Shown here: positions 1-6,902 of the stretch, in pieces
Numbering within the stretch: position 1 is the stretch's first letter
Layout of the letters: the number at the start of each line of letters is the position of its first letter
Assembly (NCBI GenBank): GCA_022866645.1
Contig: JALHUQ010000064.1
Location: 1 to 11,123, forward strand
Direction: 5' to 3'
From: Woeseiaceae bacterium
Lineage (GTDB): Bacteria; Pseudomonadota; Gammaproteobacteria; Steroidobacterales; Woeseiaceae
Length of the DNA: 11,123 bases
The notes under the pieces: model-generated
The model's input: the letters and a program-made list of their open reading frames with translations, nothing else
What the model was told of the DNA's origin: nothing
Database searches by the model: none
Position numbers and translations under genes: made by a program

Positions 1-4
1 TCAG

Positions 5-862
5 ATGACGACGTTTGGGATCGCCGGACTGCAACTCGAAACGGCAAAGGCCGACAACGTGGACCTGCTAATACGCGAAATCGATGCCGTGATGCGGCGA
101 TTTCCCTGGCTGGAGATGATCGTTTGCCCTGAGTTGGCCAGCTGTGGGACGAACTTTAAAGCAGCCGAAGCGATGCCAGGAGCCCGGGAAAACCGGTTTC
201 AGGAAGTCGCGAAGCGTCATCAAATATGGTTGCTGCCGGGCTCCATGCTCGAGGCGGATGGGGATCGCATCTACAACACGGCACCAGTAATTTCTCCTGA
301 AGGCACCGTCGTCACTCGCCATCGCAAGCTTTTTCCCTGGTGCCCGTATGAAAACGGTGTAACGCCGGGAGACCAACACACAGTATTTGACGTACCGGGT
401 GTGGCCCGATTCGGTGTCTCGATCTGCTACGACATGTGGTACCCGGAAACGGTCCGAGCCCTTGTCTGGCAAGGGGCTGAAGTGATCCTGCATCCCAATT
501 TGACGAGTTCGATTGACCGGGATGCCGAAAAGGCGATGATCCGGGCGCATGCTGCCCAGAATCAATGCTACTTCTTCGACGTCAACATGGCGGACTCGAT
601 GGGCGTGGGCGAAAGTCTCATCGCAGGCCCCGGTGGAGAAGTGATTTATCAAGCTGGAAAATCTAGGGAAATCATACCACTAAAGCTGGATCTTGATTAT
701 CTACGTGATGTCAGGCGGCACGGTTGGCAAAACCTCGGTCAGCCGTTGAAGAGCTTTCGCGACAGCCAACTGACATTTCCGCAATACGAAAAAGGGCACG
801 ACTCGGAGGCGTTGAGAGCACTCGGCGAACTGCGCATGCCGATACGAGGCGAGGGACGGTAA
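5..862 (+). CDS. Carbon-nitrogen hydrolase (nitrilase superfamily), amidase-like
   Basis: A 285-residue protein spanning one complete nitrilase-superfamily domain. The Glu-Lys-Cys catalytic triad is readable: Glu43 in CPELA, Lys108 in HRKLFPW and the nucleophile Cys141 in SICYDMWYPE. Members hydrolyse non-peptide C-N bonds (amides, carbamoyl compounds, nitriles) through a thioester intermediate in the cytoplasm; no signal peptide is present. The Cys141 context (CYDMWYPE) matches the broad group annotated simply as carbon-nitrogen hydrolase, so the substrate cannot be named. The ATG gives the usual family N-terminus (a beta strand ending in GLQLE). Only four bases precede it, so its ribosome binding site lies outside or cannot be judged, and an upstream in-frame start is not excluded. 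It lies 117 bases before the TonB receptor gene on the same strand. Fold and chemistry are confident; substrate is unknown. Confidence 0.9.
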   Translation: MTTFGIAGLQLETAKADNVDLLIREIDAVMRRFPWLEMIVCPELASCGTNFKAAEAMPGARENRFQEVAKRHQIWLLPGSMLEADGDRIYNTAPVISPEGTVVTRHRKLFPWCPYENGVTPGDQHTVFDVPGVARFGVSICYDMWYPETVRALVWQGAEVILHPNLTSSIDRDAEKAMIRAHAAQNQCYFFDVNMADSMGVGESLIAGPGGEVIYQAGKSREIIPLKLDLDYLRDVRRHGWQNLGQPLKSFRDSQLTFPQYEKGHDSEALRALGELRMPIRGEGR

Positions 863-879
863 ACAAGGACAGGCACATT

Positions 880-910
880 TCTGGACCAGCACTGAAGACC
901 AATCTGGACC
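880..910 (+). repeat. Direct repeat TCTGGACC x2 upstream of the receptor gene
   Basis: The octamer TCTGGACC occurs at 880-887 and again at 903-910, 23 bases apart (about two helical turns), in the gap between the amidohydrolase and the receptor. The second copy overlaps a weak -35-like box. This spacing would suit a regulator binding one face of the helix, but two octamers can also occur by chance and no regulator is encoded in the window. Confidence 0.3.
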
Positions 911-934
911 TACGGAATAGCAGGCCAGTACGAT
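905..934 (+). promoter_or_regulatory. Possible sigma-70 promoter for the TonB receptor gene
   Basis: TGGACC (905-910) and TACGAT (929-934) are separated by 18 bases, and each matches four of six consensus positions. Transcription would start near 941, leaving a leader of roughly 40 bases before the ATG at 980. The match is weak and read-through from the amidohydrolase is equally possible. Confidence 0.25.
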
Positions 935-963
935 AACGTGAAACACATCTTGCTCACCGAGCA

Positions 964-970
964 GGGGGAG
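964..970 (+). promoter_or_regulatory. Ribosome binding site deciding the receptor start at 980
   Basis: GGGGGAG sits nine bases before the ATG at 980. The in-frame GTG at 938 has no comparable site and would add 14 residues (MKHILLTEQG...) ahead of a clean signal peptide. The ATG at 980 is therefore the better start. Confidence 0.8.
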
Positions 971-979
971 ATAAACAGC

Positions 980-3460
980 ATGAACACCAGCACATTCTTT
1001 ATCAGGAAACCGTTAGTTGCCGCTATAGGTGGCATTTTGGCGGGAACCGTAGCGCCCGTCGCACAGGCACAGTCGGATGGTGCGAGCTCTGGAACGCTCG
1101 AAGAAATTATCGTTACAGCGAGCCGTCGCGAACAGAATATTCAGGATATTCCCTACAACATATCGGCTGTACAGGGCGACGAAATCGCGGCGCAGAACAT
1201 CGTCGATACCTCGGAATTGATGAGGACCATCGCTGGCGTCTCCGTCATTGACCGTGGCTATCGAAATTCAGGACATGTAAACAGCCTGATTATCCGTGGC
1301 ATCAACGTTGAGAATGGCGCGAATGGAGATATTGCACTCTCCGCCATCTCCCCGGTTGCGACCTACGTTGATAACACGCCGTTGTTTGCAAATTTCTTGC
1401 TCAAAGACATTCAACGAGTTGAGGTCTTGCGCGGCCCGCAGGGAACGCTGTACGGGTCCGGGGCACTCGGCGGTACGGTTCGGTACCTCATGAATCGCCC
1501 GGATGCATCGGAGTTTGATGCCAGCGTTGCTGTGTCTTATGGACAAACCGAGGGTTCTGACGGTAACAATGTCGGGGCTGATATCGTCCTTAATGTTCCT
1601 CTGAGCGAGAAGGCGGCATTTCGACTGTCTGCGGGAACCGTCCAGAATGATGGAATTATCGACTACAAGAATCTGTATCAGATTCAGGACGGTAAGCCGG
1701 TCGTTATGAGTGATGCCGGCGACTGTCTCAGCGTCAATGATCCCACATTGACGGATTCCGAACTCGCATTCAACGGTTCCTGTTACGAGACGAAGACGGA
1801 TGTCGACGATGTCGATATCACCTACGCGCGTGCGTCGTTTCGATTCCAGCCGTCCGATACTCTGGATCTGCAACTGAATTATCAGATGCAGGACGACAAG
1901 ATCGGTGGGCGCCGCACCATCACTATGGGCGCCGATTACCTCGGTAATGCGTACAACGGAACGGATGAAAGCGGATCAACGATGCTCGAACCGTCCGAGC
2001 GCGACGCCGAGCTGATTAGTCTTGATATCGAATGGGACCTTGGATTCGCCACGTTGACGTCGAGCACCAGCTCTTACGAGCATAACGGCGACGGGTGGCG
2101 AGATAACACCAGCCTTTGGGTTACGGACCGCGGCGGTTTCGCAAACTGGTTCGATATTTTGTACCCGGGAAATCCGCGACCTGTTTCGCATGTTACGGCC
2201 GGGTACAAAGAGGATGCCCTGGTTCAGGAATTCCGTTTGGTTTCGAACGCTTCGGACAGCAAGATCGACTGGACGGTTGGTGCCTACTATATGGATCAGG
2301 ACCGCGAGGTGAATAACGTCAGCTATCTGTTGGGGCTGAACGAGTACGGCGACGCCTGTACCGCACTGGGTGCAGCTTGTCCGGACAGCGGCCAGTGGTG
2401 GATGGGTATACCTATGACCGAGATCGACTTCTACTACGTACGTCGGGAGAACTTCACGGATCTTGCGCTGTACGGGGAGGTCACCTGGCACGTCTCCGAT
2501 AACTGGCACATTACGGGTGGCGCTCGCTGGTTCGACAACGAATTAACCAATGACACGGCGATGGATTTTCCGTTGTTTGAAGGGGTGGTCGTCCCGTTCG
2601 TTAATTACCCTTCCCAGAAAGAAGATGATGTTCAGCTCAAGCTTAACGTCGCGTGGGATATCAACGACTCGATGATGGCATACGGCACCTATTCTGAGGG
2701 TTTCCGACGCGGTGGCGCGAACGCAATTCCCAGTTCAGGGTTCTTCGCCGAACTGAATCCGGAGACCGTGATGTTCTACAAGGCGGATACGGTTGAGAAC
2801 TTCGAGATCGGCCTGAAAGGCTCGACTGAGAGAATTCGATATTCGGCTGATATCTACTACGTTGACTGGAGCGATCCGCAGCTTAATACAGCGTCCCAGT
2901 TTTGGGGCTTCTTCATGGCAGTGAACGGCGATTCGGCCACGACCACCGGCATCGAGCTTGAGGCGCAGATGTTACTGTCAGAGAATCTGGAACTCGACCT
3001 CGGTTTTGGTCACGTCCAAGCAGAGCTTTCGTCCGATTTTATTAATCCACAGACAGGCGGAGTCACGGCACTGGACGGCCATAGACTTCCGGGCACTTCC
3101 GAAAACACGGCCTCCGCTACCCTGAGGCACAGTCTTGACCTGTCCAATGGTATGAATCTGACGACACGTCTTGGTGGCTACTACCAGTCGGATTCAATCA
3201 ATTCGGTCACTGACAATACGCTGCAAGCGACATTTCCGGGATTTACTATCTGGAACGTTTCTGCAACATTGAGCAGTGAACACTGGTCGGGAGCGTTGTA
3301 CGTCAAAAACCTGGGCGATGATCAGGCGGTCACCGGTAATTATCCCAGTGCCTACATGAGTACCGATACCGGAACGTTTGAAAATTACTACGGCAATAAT
3401 CAGCGTGAATACATTGCGACGCCAAGAACAATTGGATTAACAGTGAAGTACGACTTTTAG
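980..3460 (+). CDS. TonB-dependent outer-membrane receptor
   Basis: An 826-residue protein from the preferred ATG. Residues 1-30 are a Sec signal peptide (basic Arg9-Lys10, hydrophobic core, cleavage at AQA before Gln31). The mature N-terminus carries a TonB-box-like stretch, EEIIVTAS (41-48). A plug domain follows, with LIIRGINVENG and the hallmark VEVLRGPQGTLYG near 147-159, then a long beta-barrel ending in the outer-membrane signature VKYDF with a terminal Phe. Such receptors import scarce ligands (siderophores, vitamins, oligosaccharides, peptides) across the outer membrane using TonB-ExbBD energy. No N-terminal signalling domain precedes the plug, so a FecA-type transducer is unlikely. 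Two cysteine pairs in probable extracellular loops (249/268 and 460/467) could form disulfides. The ligand is not deducible. A rho-independent terminator follows 22 bases after the stop. Confidence 0.96.
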   Translation: MNTSTFFIRKPLVAAIGGILAGTVAPVAQAQSDGASSGTLEEIIVTASRREQNIQDIPYNISAVQGDEIAAQNIVDTSELMRTIAGVSVIDRGYRNSGHVNSLIIRGINVENGANGDIALSAISPVATYVDNTPLFANFLLKDIQRVEVLRGPQGTLYGSGALGGTVRYLMNRPDASEFDASVAVSYGQTEGSDGNNVGADIVLNVPLSEKAAFRLSAGTVQNDGIIDYKNLYQIQDGKPVVMSDAGDCLSVNDPTLTDSELAFNGSCYETKTDVDDVDITYARASFRFQPSDTLDLQLNYQMQDDKIGGRRTITMGADYLGNAYNGTDESGSTMLEPSERDAELISLDIEWDLGFATLTSSTSSYEHNGDGWRDNTSLWVTDRGGFANWFDILYPGNPRPVSHVTAGYKEDALVQEFRLVSNASDSKIDWTVGAYYMDQDREVNNVSYLLGLNEYGDACTALGAACPDSGQWWMGIPMTEIDFYYVRRENFTDLALYGEVTWHVSDNWHITGGARWFDNELTNDTAMDFPLFEGVVVPFVNYPSQKEDDVQLKLNVAWDINDSMMAYGTYSEGFRRGGANAIPSSGFFAELNPETVMFYKADTVENFEIGLKGSTERIRYSADIYYVDWSDPQLNTASQFWGFFMAVNGDSATTTGIELEAQMLLSENLELDLGFGHVQAELSSDFINPQTGGVTALDGHRLPGTSENTASATLRHSLDLSNGMNLTTRLGGYYQSDSINSVTDNTLQATFPGFTIWNVSATLSSEHWSGALYVKNLGDDQAVTGNYPSAYMSTDTGTFENYYGNNQREYIATPRTIGLTVKYDF

Positions 3461-3482
3461 GTAGCCATCGAAGACAGCAAGG

Positions 3483-3506
3483 AACCGGGCTGCGGCCCGG
3501 TTTTTT
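3483..3506 (+). terminator. Rho-independent terminator after the TonB receptor
   Basis: A perfect 8-bp stem, AACCGGGC (3483-3490) with GCCCGGTT (3495-3502), has a four-base loop and runs into six T residues (3501-3506). It should end the receptor transcript, which implies a separate promoter for the following sulfotransferase gene. Confidence 0.92.
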
Positions 3507-3521
3507 GTTGCCGCTAACCCC

Positions 3522-3527
3522 TATACA
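3522..3527 (+). promoter_or_regulatory. Possible -10 box for the sulfotransferase gene
   Basis: TATACA lies 11 bases before the ATG at 3539, downstream of the receptor terminator. No convincing -35 box is found at 16-18 bases upstream. If used, transcription would start about five bases before the ATG, giving a nearly leaderless message; no Shine-Dalgarno sequence is visible, which fits. Confidence 0.3.
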
Positions 3528-3538
3528 GTCCATCCATA

Positions 3539-5113
3539 ATGAGTGCAGCAGAACAGGAAGCCCGGGTACAGCAGCTGGTCAACAACCGCCAGTTCCGCGA
3601 TGCAATGGAGGCTTGTGATCAGTTGAATCTGCAGCATCCCGAGTACGAATCAGGTTGGTATACCGCCAGCCACCTCGCGATGATCGTGAATCAGCCCTTG
3701 CTCGGCGTGCGTGCAATCGACCAGGCGTTGCAACTGTCGCCCGGCAAGCCGGAGTGGCTGCTGCAGCGCATCAAGTGTCTTGGCGCTGCAGGCAATGTGG
3801 ATGCAGCAACGGCCGCAGCTCGACAATTGTCGGGCCATCAATTCGACACGGCGATGTTGGCCGCGCACTTTGGCCTTGCTCTTACCAGACTGGCCATGTA
3901 CCCGGAGGCACTTCGTCAATACACACGGGCGGCAGAGCTGGAACCGTACGACGGCCAGCACTTCTATAATCTGGCAGCCGTGCAACGCTTTCTTGGCAAT
4001 AAGGAGGCGTCACTATCCGCCGTTGCCCGGTGTCTTGAACTCAGCCCGGATGACGAAGATGCGCACCTGTTGCGAGCCGGCCTGAAAACTCAGACGAAGG
4101 ACAACAACAATATTGTGTCCTTGCGGGATGCGCATGCTCGTGCGGAAGGGCAGGATCGCAAAAGAGCTCGTGTGTGCTATGCCCTGGCGAAGGAATATGA
4201 AGATATCGGTGACTTCGAACATTCATTTCAGTTTTTGGCTGAGGGTTCCTCGCTACGACGGTCGGGTCTCGAATACACGCCGCAAAAGGATCTCGACTCG
4301 ATAGAGACCTTACGCGAGGTTTACACCAGGAATTTATTTGACGGTCATATCCAGGGCCATATCAATGCGGAGCCGATATTTGTAATCGGTATGCCACGGA
4401 CTGGCACTACGCTGGTGGACCGCATACTCAGTAACCACTCGGTTGTTTATTCAGCCGGCGAGTTGCCGACATTTTCAAACCAGATGGTCAAGCACTGTCA
4501 AAAGCTCGGCGGCGAGAAGCCGAACGTTCCGGCCGATCTGGTACACATATCTGTTGGCGTCAATTTTGAGGAGCTTGGCACCGACTATATTGCTGCGACG
4601 CGACCTCGGACTGGACAAACAGCCCACTTCGTCGACAAGTTGCCACTAAACTTCCTGTACGCCGGATTGATCCATCTCGCTTTACCGAAGGCCAAGATCG
4701 TCTTGCTCGACAGAGATCCGATGGACACTTGCTATGCGGTATACAAGGCCTTGTTCGAAGGTGTTTACCCGTTCTCCTATGATCTGACGGAGCTCGCTAA
4801 CTACTACGTTGCCTACCGACAACTTATCGACCACTGGCAGACCGTCATGCCGGGCGTTATGCATGTCGTAAAGTACGAGGACCTCGTTACCGAACCGAAG
4901 CCCGTTATCGAGAGTTTGCTGAGTTACTGCGGACTGTCCTGGGAAGACGCCTGCCTGAAGTATTACGACAACGAACAAGCATCGACCACGGCAAGCGCTG
5001 TTCAGGTTCGAGATGCTCTTTACCGGACGTCAATCGGCAAATGGCGCAACTACGAAAAACAACTCGCGCCAGTTGCTGAAATTCTCGGTGCGAACCTGCG
5101 GCGTTCAAGCTAG
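3539..5113 (+). CDS. TPR-containing sulfotransferase family protein
   Basis: A 524-residue cytoplasmic protein with no signal peptide or membrane segment. Residues about 3-235 are helical tetratricopeptide repeats (for example FYNLAAVQRFLGNKEASLSA around 142-161). Residues about 276-520 form a sulfotransferase domain that would use 3'-phosphoadenosine-5'-phosphosulfate. The 5'-phosphosulfate loop is visible in MPRTGTT (285-291), the 3'-phosphate site in LLDRDPMDTCYAVYK (389-403), and the family motifs YEDL (446-449) and GKWRNYEKQL (500-509) follow. TPRs usually bind proteins or peptides, so the acceptor may be a peptide or protein, but sequence cannot tell this from a small molecule or glycan. 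No ribosome binding site precedes the ATG. The gene sits between the receptor terminator and the SDR, 32 bases ahead of the latter's preferred start, and probably shares a transcript with it. Confidence 0.92.
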   Translation: MSAAEQEARVQQLVNNRQFRDAMEACDQLNLQHPEYESGWYTASHLAMIVNQPLLGVRAIDQALQLSPGKPEWLLQRIKCLGAAGNVDAATAAARQLSGHQFDTAMLAAHFGLALTRLAMYPEALRQYTRAAELEPYDGQHFYNLAAVQRFLGNKEASLSAVARCLELSPDDEDAHLLRAGLKTQTKDNNNIVSLRDAHARAEGQDRKRARVCYALAKEYEDIGDFEHSFQFLAEGSSLRRSGLEYTPQKDLDSIETLREVYTRNLFDGHIQGHINAEPIFVIGMPRTGTTLVDRILSNHSVVYSAGELPTFSNQMVKHCQKLGGEKPNVPADLVHISVGVNFEELGTDYIAATRPRTGQTAHFVDKLPLNFLYAGLIHLALPKAKIVLLDRDPMDTCYAVYKALFEGVYPFSYDLTELANYYVAYRQLIDHWQTVMPGVMHVVKYEDLVTEPKPVIESLLSYCGLSWEDACLKYYDNEQASTTASAVQVRDALYRTSIGKWRNYEKQLAPVAEILGANLRRSS

Positions 5114-5133
5114 GATCCATACCTGCACGAATG

Positions 5134-5137
5134 AGGA
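5134..5137 (+). promoter_or_regulatory. Ribosome binding site deciding the SDR start at 5146
   Basis: AGGA lies eight bases before the ATG at 5146, an ideal distance. The in-frame ATG at 5131 has its nearest AGGA (5113-5116) 14 bases away, which is too far. Starting at 5146 also gives a more typical signal peptide (MFERFIAALVLVV). Confidence 0.65.
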
Positions 5138-5145
5138 AATACACG

Positions 5146-6123
5146 ATGTTTGAGCGATTTATTGCAGCACTGGTCCTTGTCGTTCTCGCAATTCCTGGCT
5201 CGACGCAGAGCAGTTTTGCGGAATCGGCTGACGACAATGCGCAGAAAGCCATACTCGTCACCGGGGCAAGTTCTGGTATTGGGCTGAATATCACGAAGAC
5301 TCTGGCCGCGAGCGGCTATTTTGTCTACGCGGGCGCCCGCAAGCAGGCGGACCTGGAAGCGCTCGGTCGGATCCCGAATGTTCAGTCTGTACGTCTGGAC
5401 GTTACCAAGCAGGATGAGATCGATGCCGCGGTAGCGACCGTGCGCGCAGGCGGCAAGGGACTGTATGGGCTGGTCAATAACGCGGGCATCCTCACGTTGG
5501 GCCCAATTACCGAGATTGATGAGGACGAGCTGGCGTGGATTCTCGATGTGAATCTCATGGGTGTTTACAGAGTTACCAAAGCATTCGCACCGCTGATCAT
5601 CGAGTCCAAAGGTCGTATCTGTAATATTAGCTCTATAGCAGGAATCCTGTCGGGGATGTTCTGGGCGCCTTACAACATCACGAAACACGCGCTTGAGGCG
5701 TACACCGACGACCTCGCTGCCGAGATGGCCCTCTTTGACGTGCAGGTAAGTGCCATTAACCCGGGCAATTACAATTCCAACATTGGCACCAAAGAGGCGG
5801 CTGCACTGGCGAAACAGCCGTACTCACAACCGGGCTCGATATACGCGAAGTACATAGCCGAGGAAATTGAGTACATGTCAGATCGCAGCATGTACAAGGA
5901 CTCAGACGATGTTTCTGCTGCGATCATGCACGCTTTATTCAATGCGGCGCCGAAGCCCAACTACCTGGTCGTTCCTAACCAGGGCGAGGCGGAATCGACG
6001 ATTCGCAAGATTATCGAAGAAACAGCCGAGCTCAACGCTGATCAGGAATTTTCCTACAGCGACGACGAGTTGATACAGATGCTGAAAGAAGCGACGGCTG
6101 TGCAACGAGCGCGCGGCAAATAG
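5146..6123 (+). CDS. Short-chain dehydrogenase/reductase with N-terminal signal peptide
   Basis: A 325-residue classical SDR with a Rossmann fold. In the numbering from 5146, the cofactor glycine motif TGASSGIG is at 39-46, NNAG at 111-114, structural Asn136, and the catalytic Ser163, Tyr176 and Lys180 (YNITK). All active-site residues are present, so it should be a working NAD(P)-dependent oxidoreductase of an alcohol or carbonyl. AGARK after the second strand hints at NADP preference. Unusually, the Rossmann fold is preceded by an apparent Sec signal peptide: Arg4, the hydrophobic run FIAALVLVVLAIPG, and cleavage after SFA (residue 25). There is no twin-arginine motif. The segment could alternatively act as an uncleaved anchor. 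It follows the sulfotransferase gene by 32 bases with no terminator between, so co-transcription is likely. The substrate is unknown. It converges on the peroxiredoxin gene. Confidence 0.93.
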   Translation: MFERFIAALVLVVLAIPGSTQSSFAESADDNAQKAILVTGASSGIGLNITKTLAASGYFVYAGARKQADLEALGRIPNVQSVRLDVTKQDEIDAAVATVRAGGKGLYGLVNNAGILTLGPITEIDEDELAWILDVNLMGVYRVTKAFAPLIIESKGRICNISSIAGILSGMFWAPYNITKHALEAYTDDLAAEMALFDVQVSAINPGNYNSNIGTKEAAALAKQPYSQPGSIYAKYIAEEIEYMSDRSMYKDSDDVSAAIMHALFNAAPKPNYLVVPNQGEAESTIRKIIEETAELNADQEFSYSDDELIQMLKEATAVQRARGK

Positions 6124-6163
6124 CGGACCTTCAACTATTGTTCTATATTCGGCGACGACTTGA

Positions 6164-6733
6164 CTAGCGGTGCTGCTGTACCGCCTCAAGTGATTTCTGG
6201 ACATTCTCGGCAGGGGAGACTCCGCCAATCGTTTCGGAAATCTTGCCATCCGGCATCACTATGAACGTCACGCGTTCGGCGAAACCGTGTCCAATCTCAA
6301 CCCCGCGAGAATCTTTGGCACCGTCGCGACCTTCATGGACGGTGATGCCATACGATTTCGCGATTGCACCGGATTCGTCAGAGGCTACAGCAAGCTCCCC
6401 CGCGCAGTACTCAGGATCTGCCGAAAAGTCGTTGAGACGCTCGATACTGTCAAGAGAAACACCAATCACGCTGGCGCCAGCTGCCTTGAACTTATCCATA
6501 TTTTCGGCGAACTCGTGCGCCTGAATATTGCATCCCTGAGTATAGGCCGACGGATAAAAATAAATTACGGCAGGGCCCTTGCTGAGTGCGTCGCTGAGTG
6601 AATAATCAAAGGGAGTACCGGCCAGTGACGCCCGGGCCTCGAAGTTCGGTGCGGTATCGCCGGCGTTCAGTGCTGCGATAGCCGGCAGCGCAATGACGGT
6701 GGCTGCCAGAAGACCGTAGAGATAGCTTTTCAT
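6164..6733 (-). CDS. Exported AhpC/TSA-type peroxiredoxin
   Basis: A 189-residue thioredoxin-fold peroxidase that reduces hydrogen peroxide or organic peroxides. Residues 1-20 are a Sec signal peptide (Lys2, hydrophobic core, LPAIA before Ala21), placing it in the periplasm. The peroxidatic cysteine is Cys68 in PSAYTQGC, with Thr65 and Arg154 completing the usual active site. Cys110 (PEYCAGEL) is the likely resolving cysteine; there is no cysteine five residues after Cys68 as in E. coli Bcp. This layout matches the secreted peroxiredoxin group common in Gammaproteobacteria. The start lies 16 bases downstream of a modest GGGTG-containing region, and no strong Shine-Dalgarno sequence is seen. 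It is divergent from ygiQ and convergent with the SDR (40-base gap, no clear terminator). Confidence 0.93.
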   Translation of the reverse strand: MKSYLYGLLAATVIALPAIAALNAGDTAPNFEARASLAGTPFDYSLSDALSKGPAVIYFYPSAYTQGCNIQAHEFAENMDKFKAAGASVIGVSLDSIERLNDFSADPEYCAGELAVASDESGAIAKSYGITVHEGRDGAKDSRGVEIGHGFAERVTFIVMPDGKISETIGGVSPAENVQKSLEAVQQHR

Positions 6734-6788
6734 AACTTACACCCGTGAATCGGTTGGCCTGGATGGCCGGTGACCAGCAGCCATATTG

Positions 6789-6818
6789 ACAATAGCGTGG
6801 GGCACGCGCAAGTGGCAA
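6789..6818 (-). promoter_or_regulatory. Probable sigma-70 promoter for the peroxiredoxin gene
   Basis: Read on the minus strand, TTGCCA (6818-6813, five of six to consensus) and TATTGT (6794-6789, four of six) are 18 bases apart. Transcription would start near 6782, about 49 bases before the ATG. A perfect dyad GCGTG-GGG-CACGC (6795-6807) fills most of the spacer and could be an operator. Confidence 0.5.
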
Positions 6819-6869
6819 GAATGGGCTCAGCGCCGTGGACAGGTTCAACAAACGCAGGTCCGAAACGGC

Positions 6870-6875
6870 TATAAT
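6870..6875 (+). promoter_or_regulatory. Perfect -10 box (TATAAT) upstream of ygiQ
   Basis: A consensus TATAAT is followed by G, 27 bases before the preferred ygiQ start at 6903. No good -35 box lies 16-18 bases upstream; the nearest candidate, TTCAAC at 6844-6849, has a 20-base spacer. Its location inside the longest open frame (TTG at 6786) argues that the upstream 39 codons are not translated. Confidence 0.45.
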
Positions 6876-6902
6876 GTCCGGCCGCCCGACCGACACCGAC
6901 CG

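Noticed and set aside
68..652. A 194-codon minus-strand open frame inside the amidohydrolase gene
   Set aside because: It lies fully antisense to a gene with an intact catalytic triad and shows no recognisable motif; it is a by-product of codon bias.
938..979. GTG start giving the TonB receptor 14 extra residues
   Set aside because: No ribosome binding site precedes it, and the ATG at 980 has GGGGGAG at the right distance and begins a clean signal peptide.
1268..1873. A 201-codon minus-strand open frame within the receptor gene
   Set aside because: It is antisense to the plug and early barrel region, has no family similarity and no ribosome binding site.
6124..6163. Bidirectional terminator between the convergent SDR and peroxiredoxin genes
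   Set aside because: No inverted repeat with a T-tract could be found in the 40 bases.
6786..6902. Upstream 39-codon extension of ygiQ from TTG 6786
   Set aside because: The residues have no similarity to the family N-terminus, and the TATAAT box and the divergent promoter lie within it.
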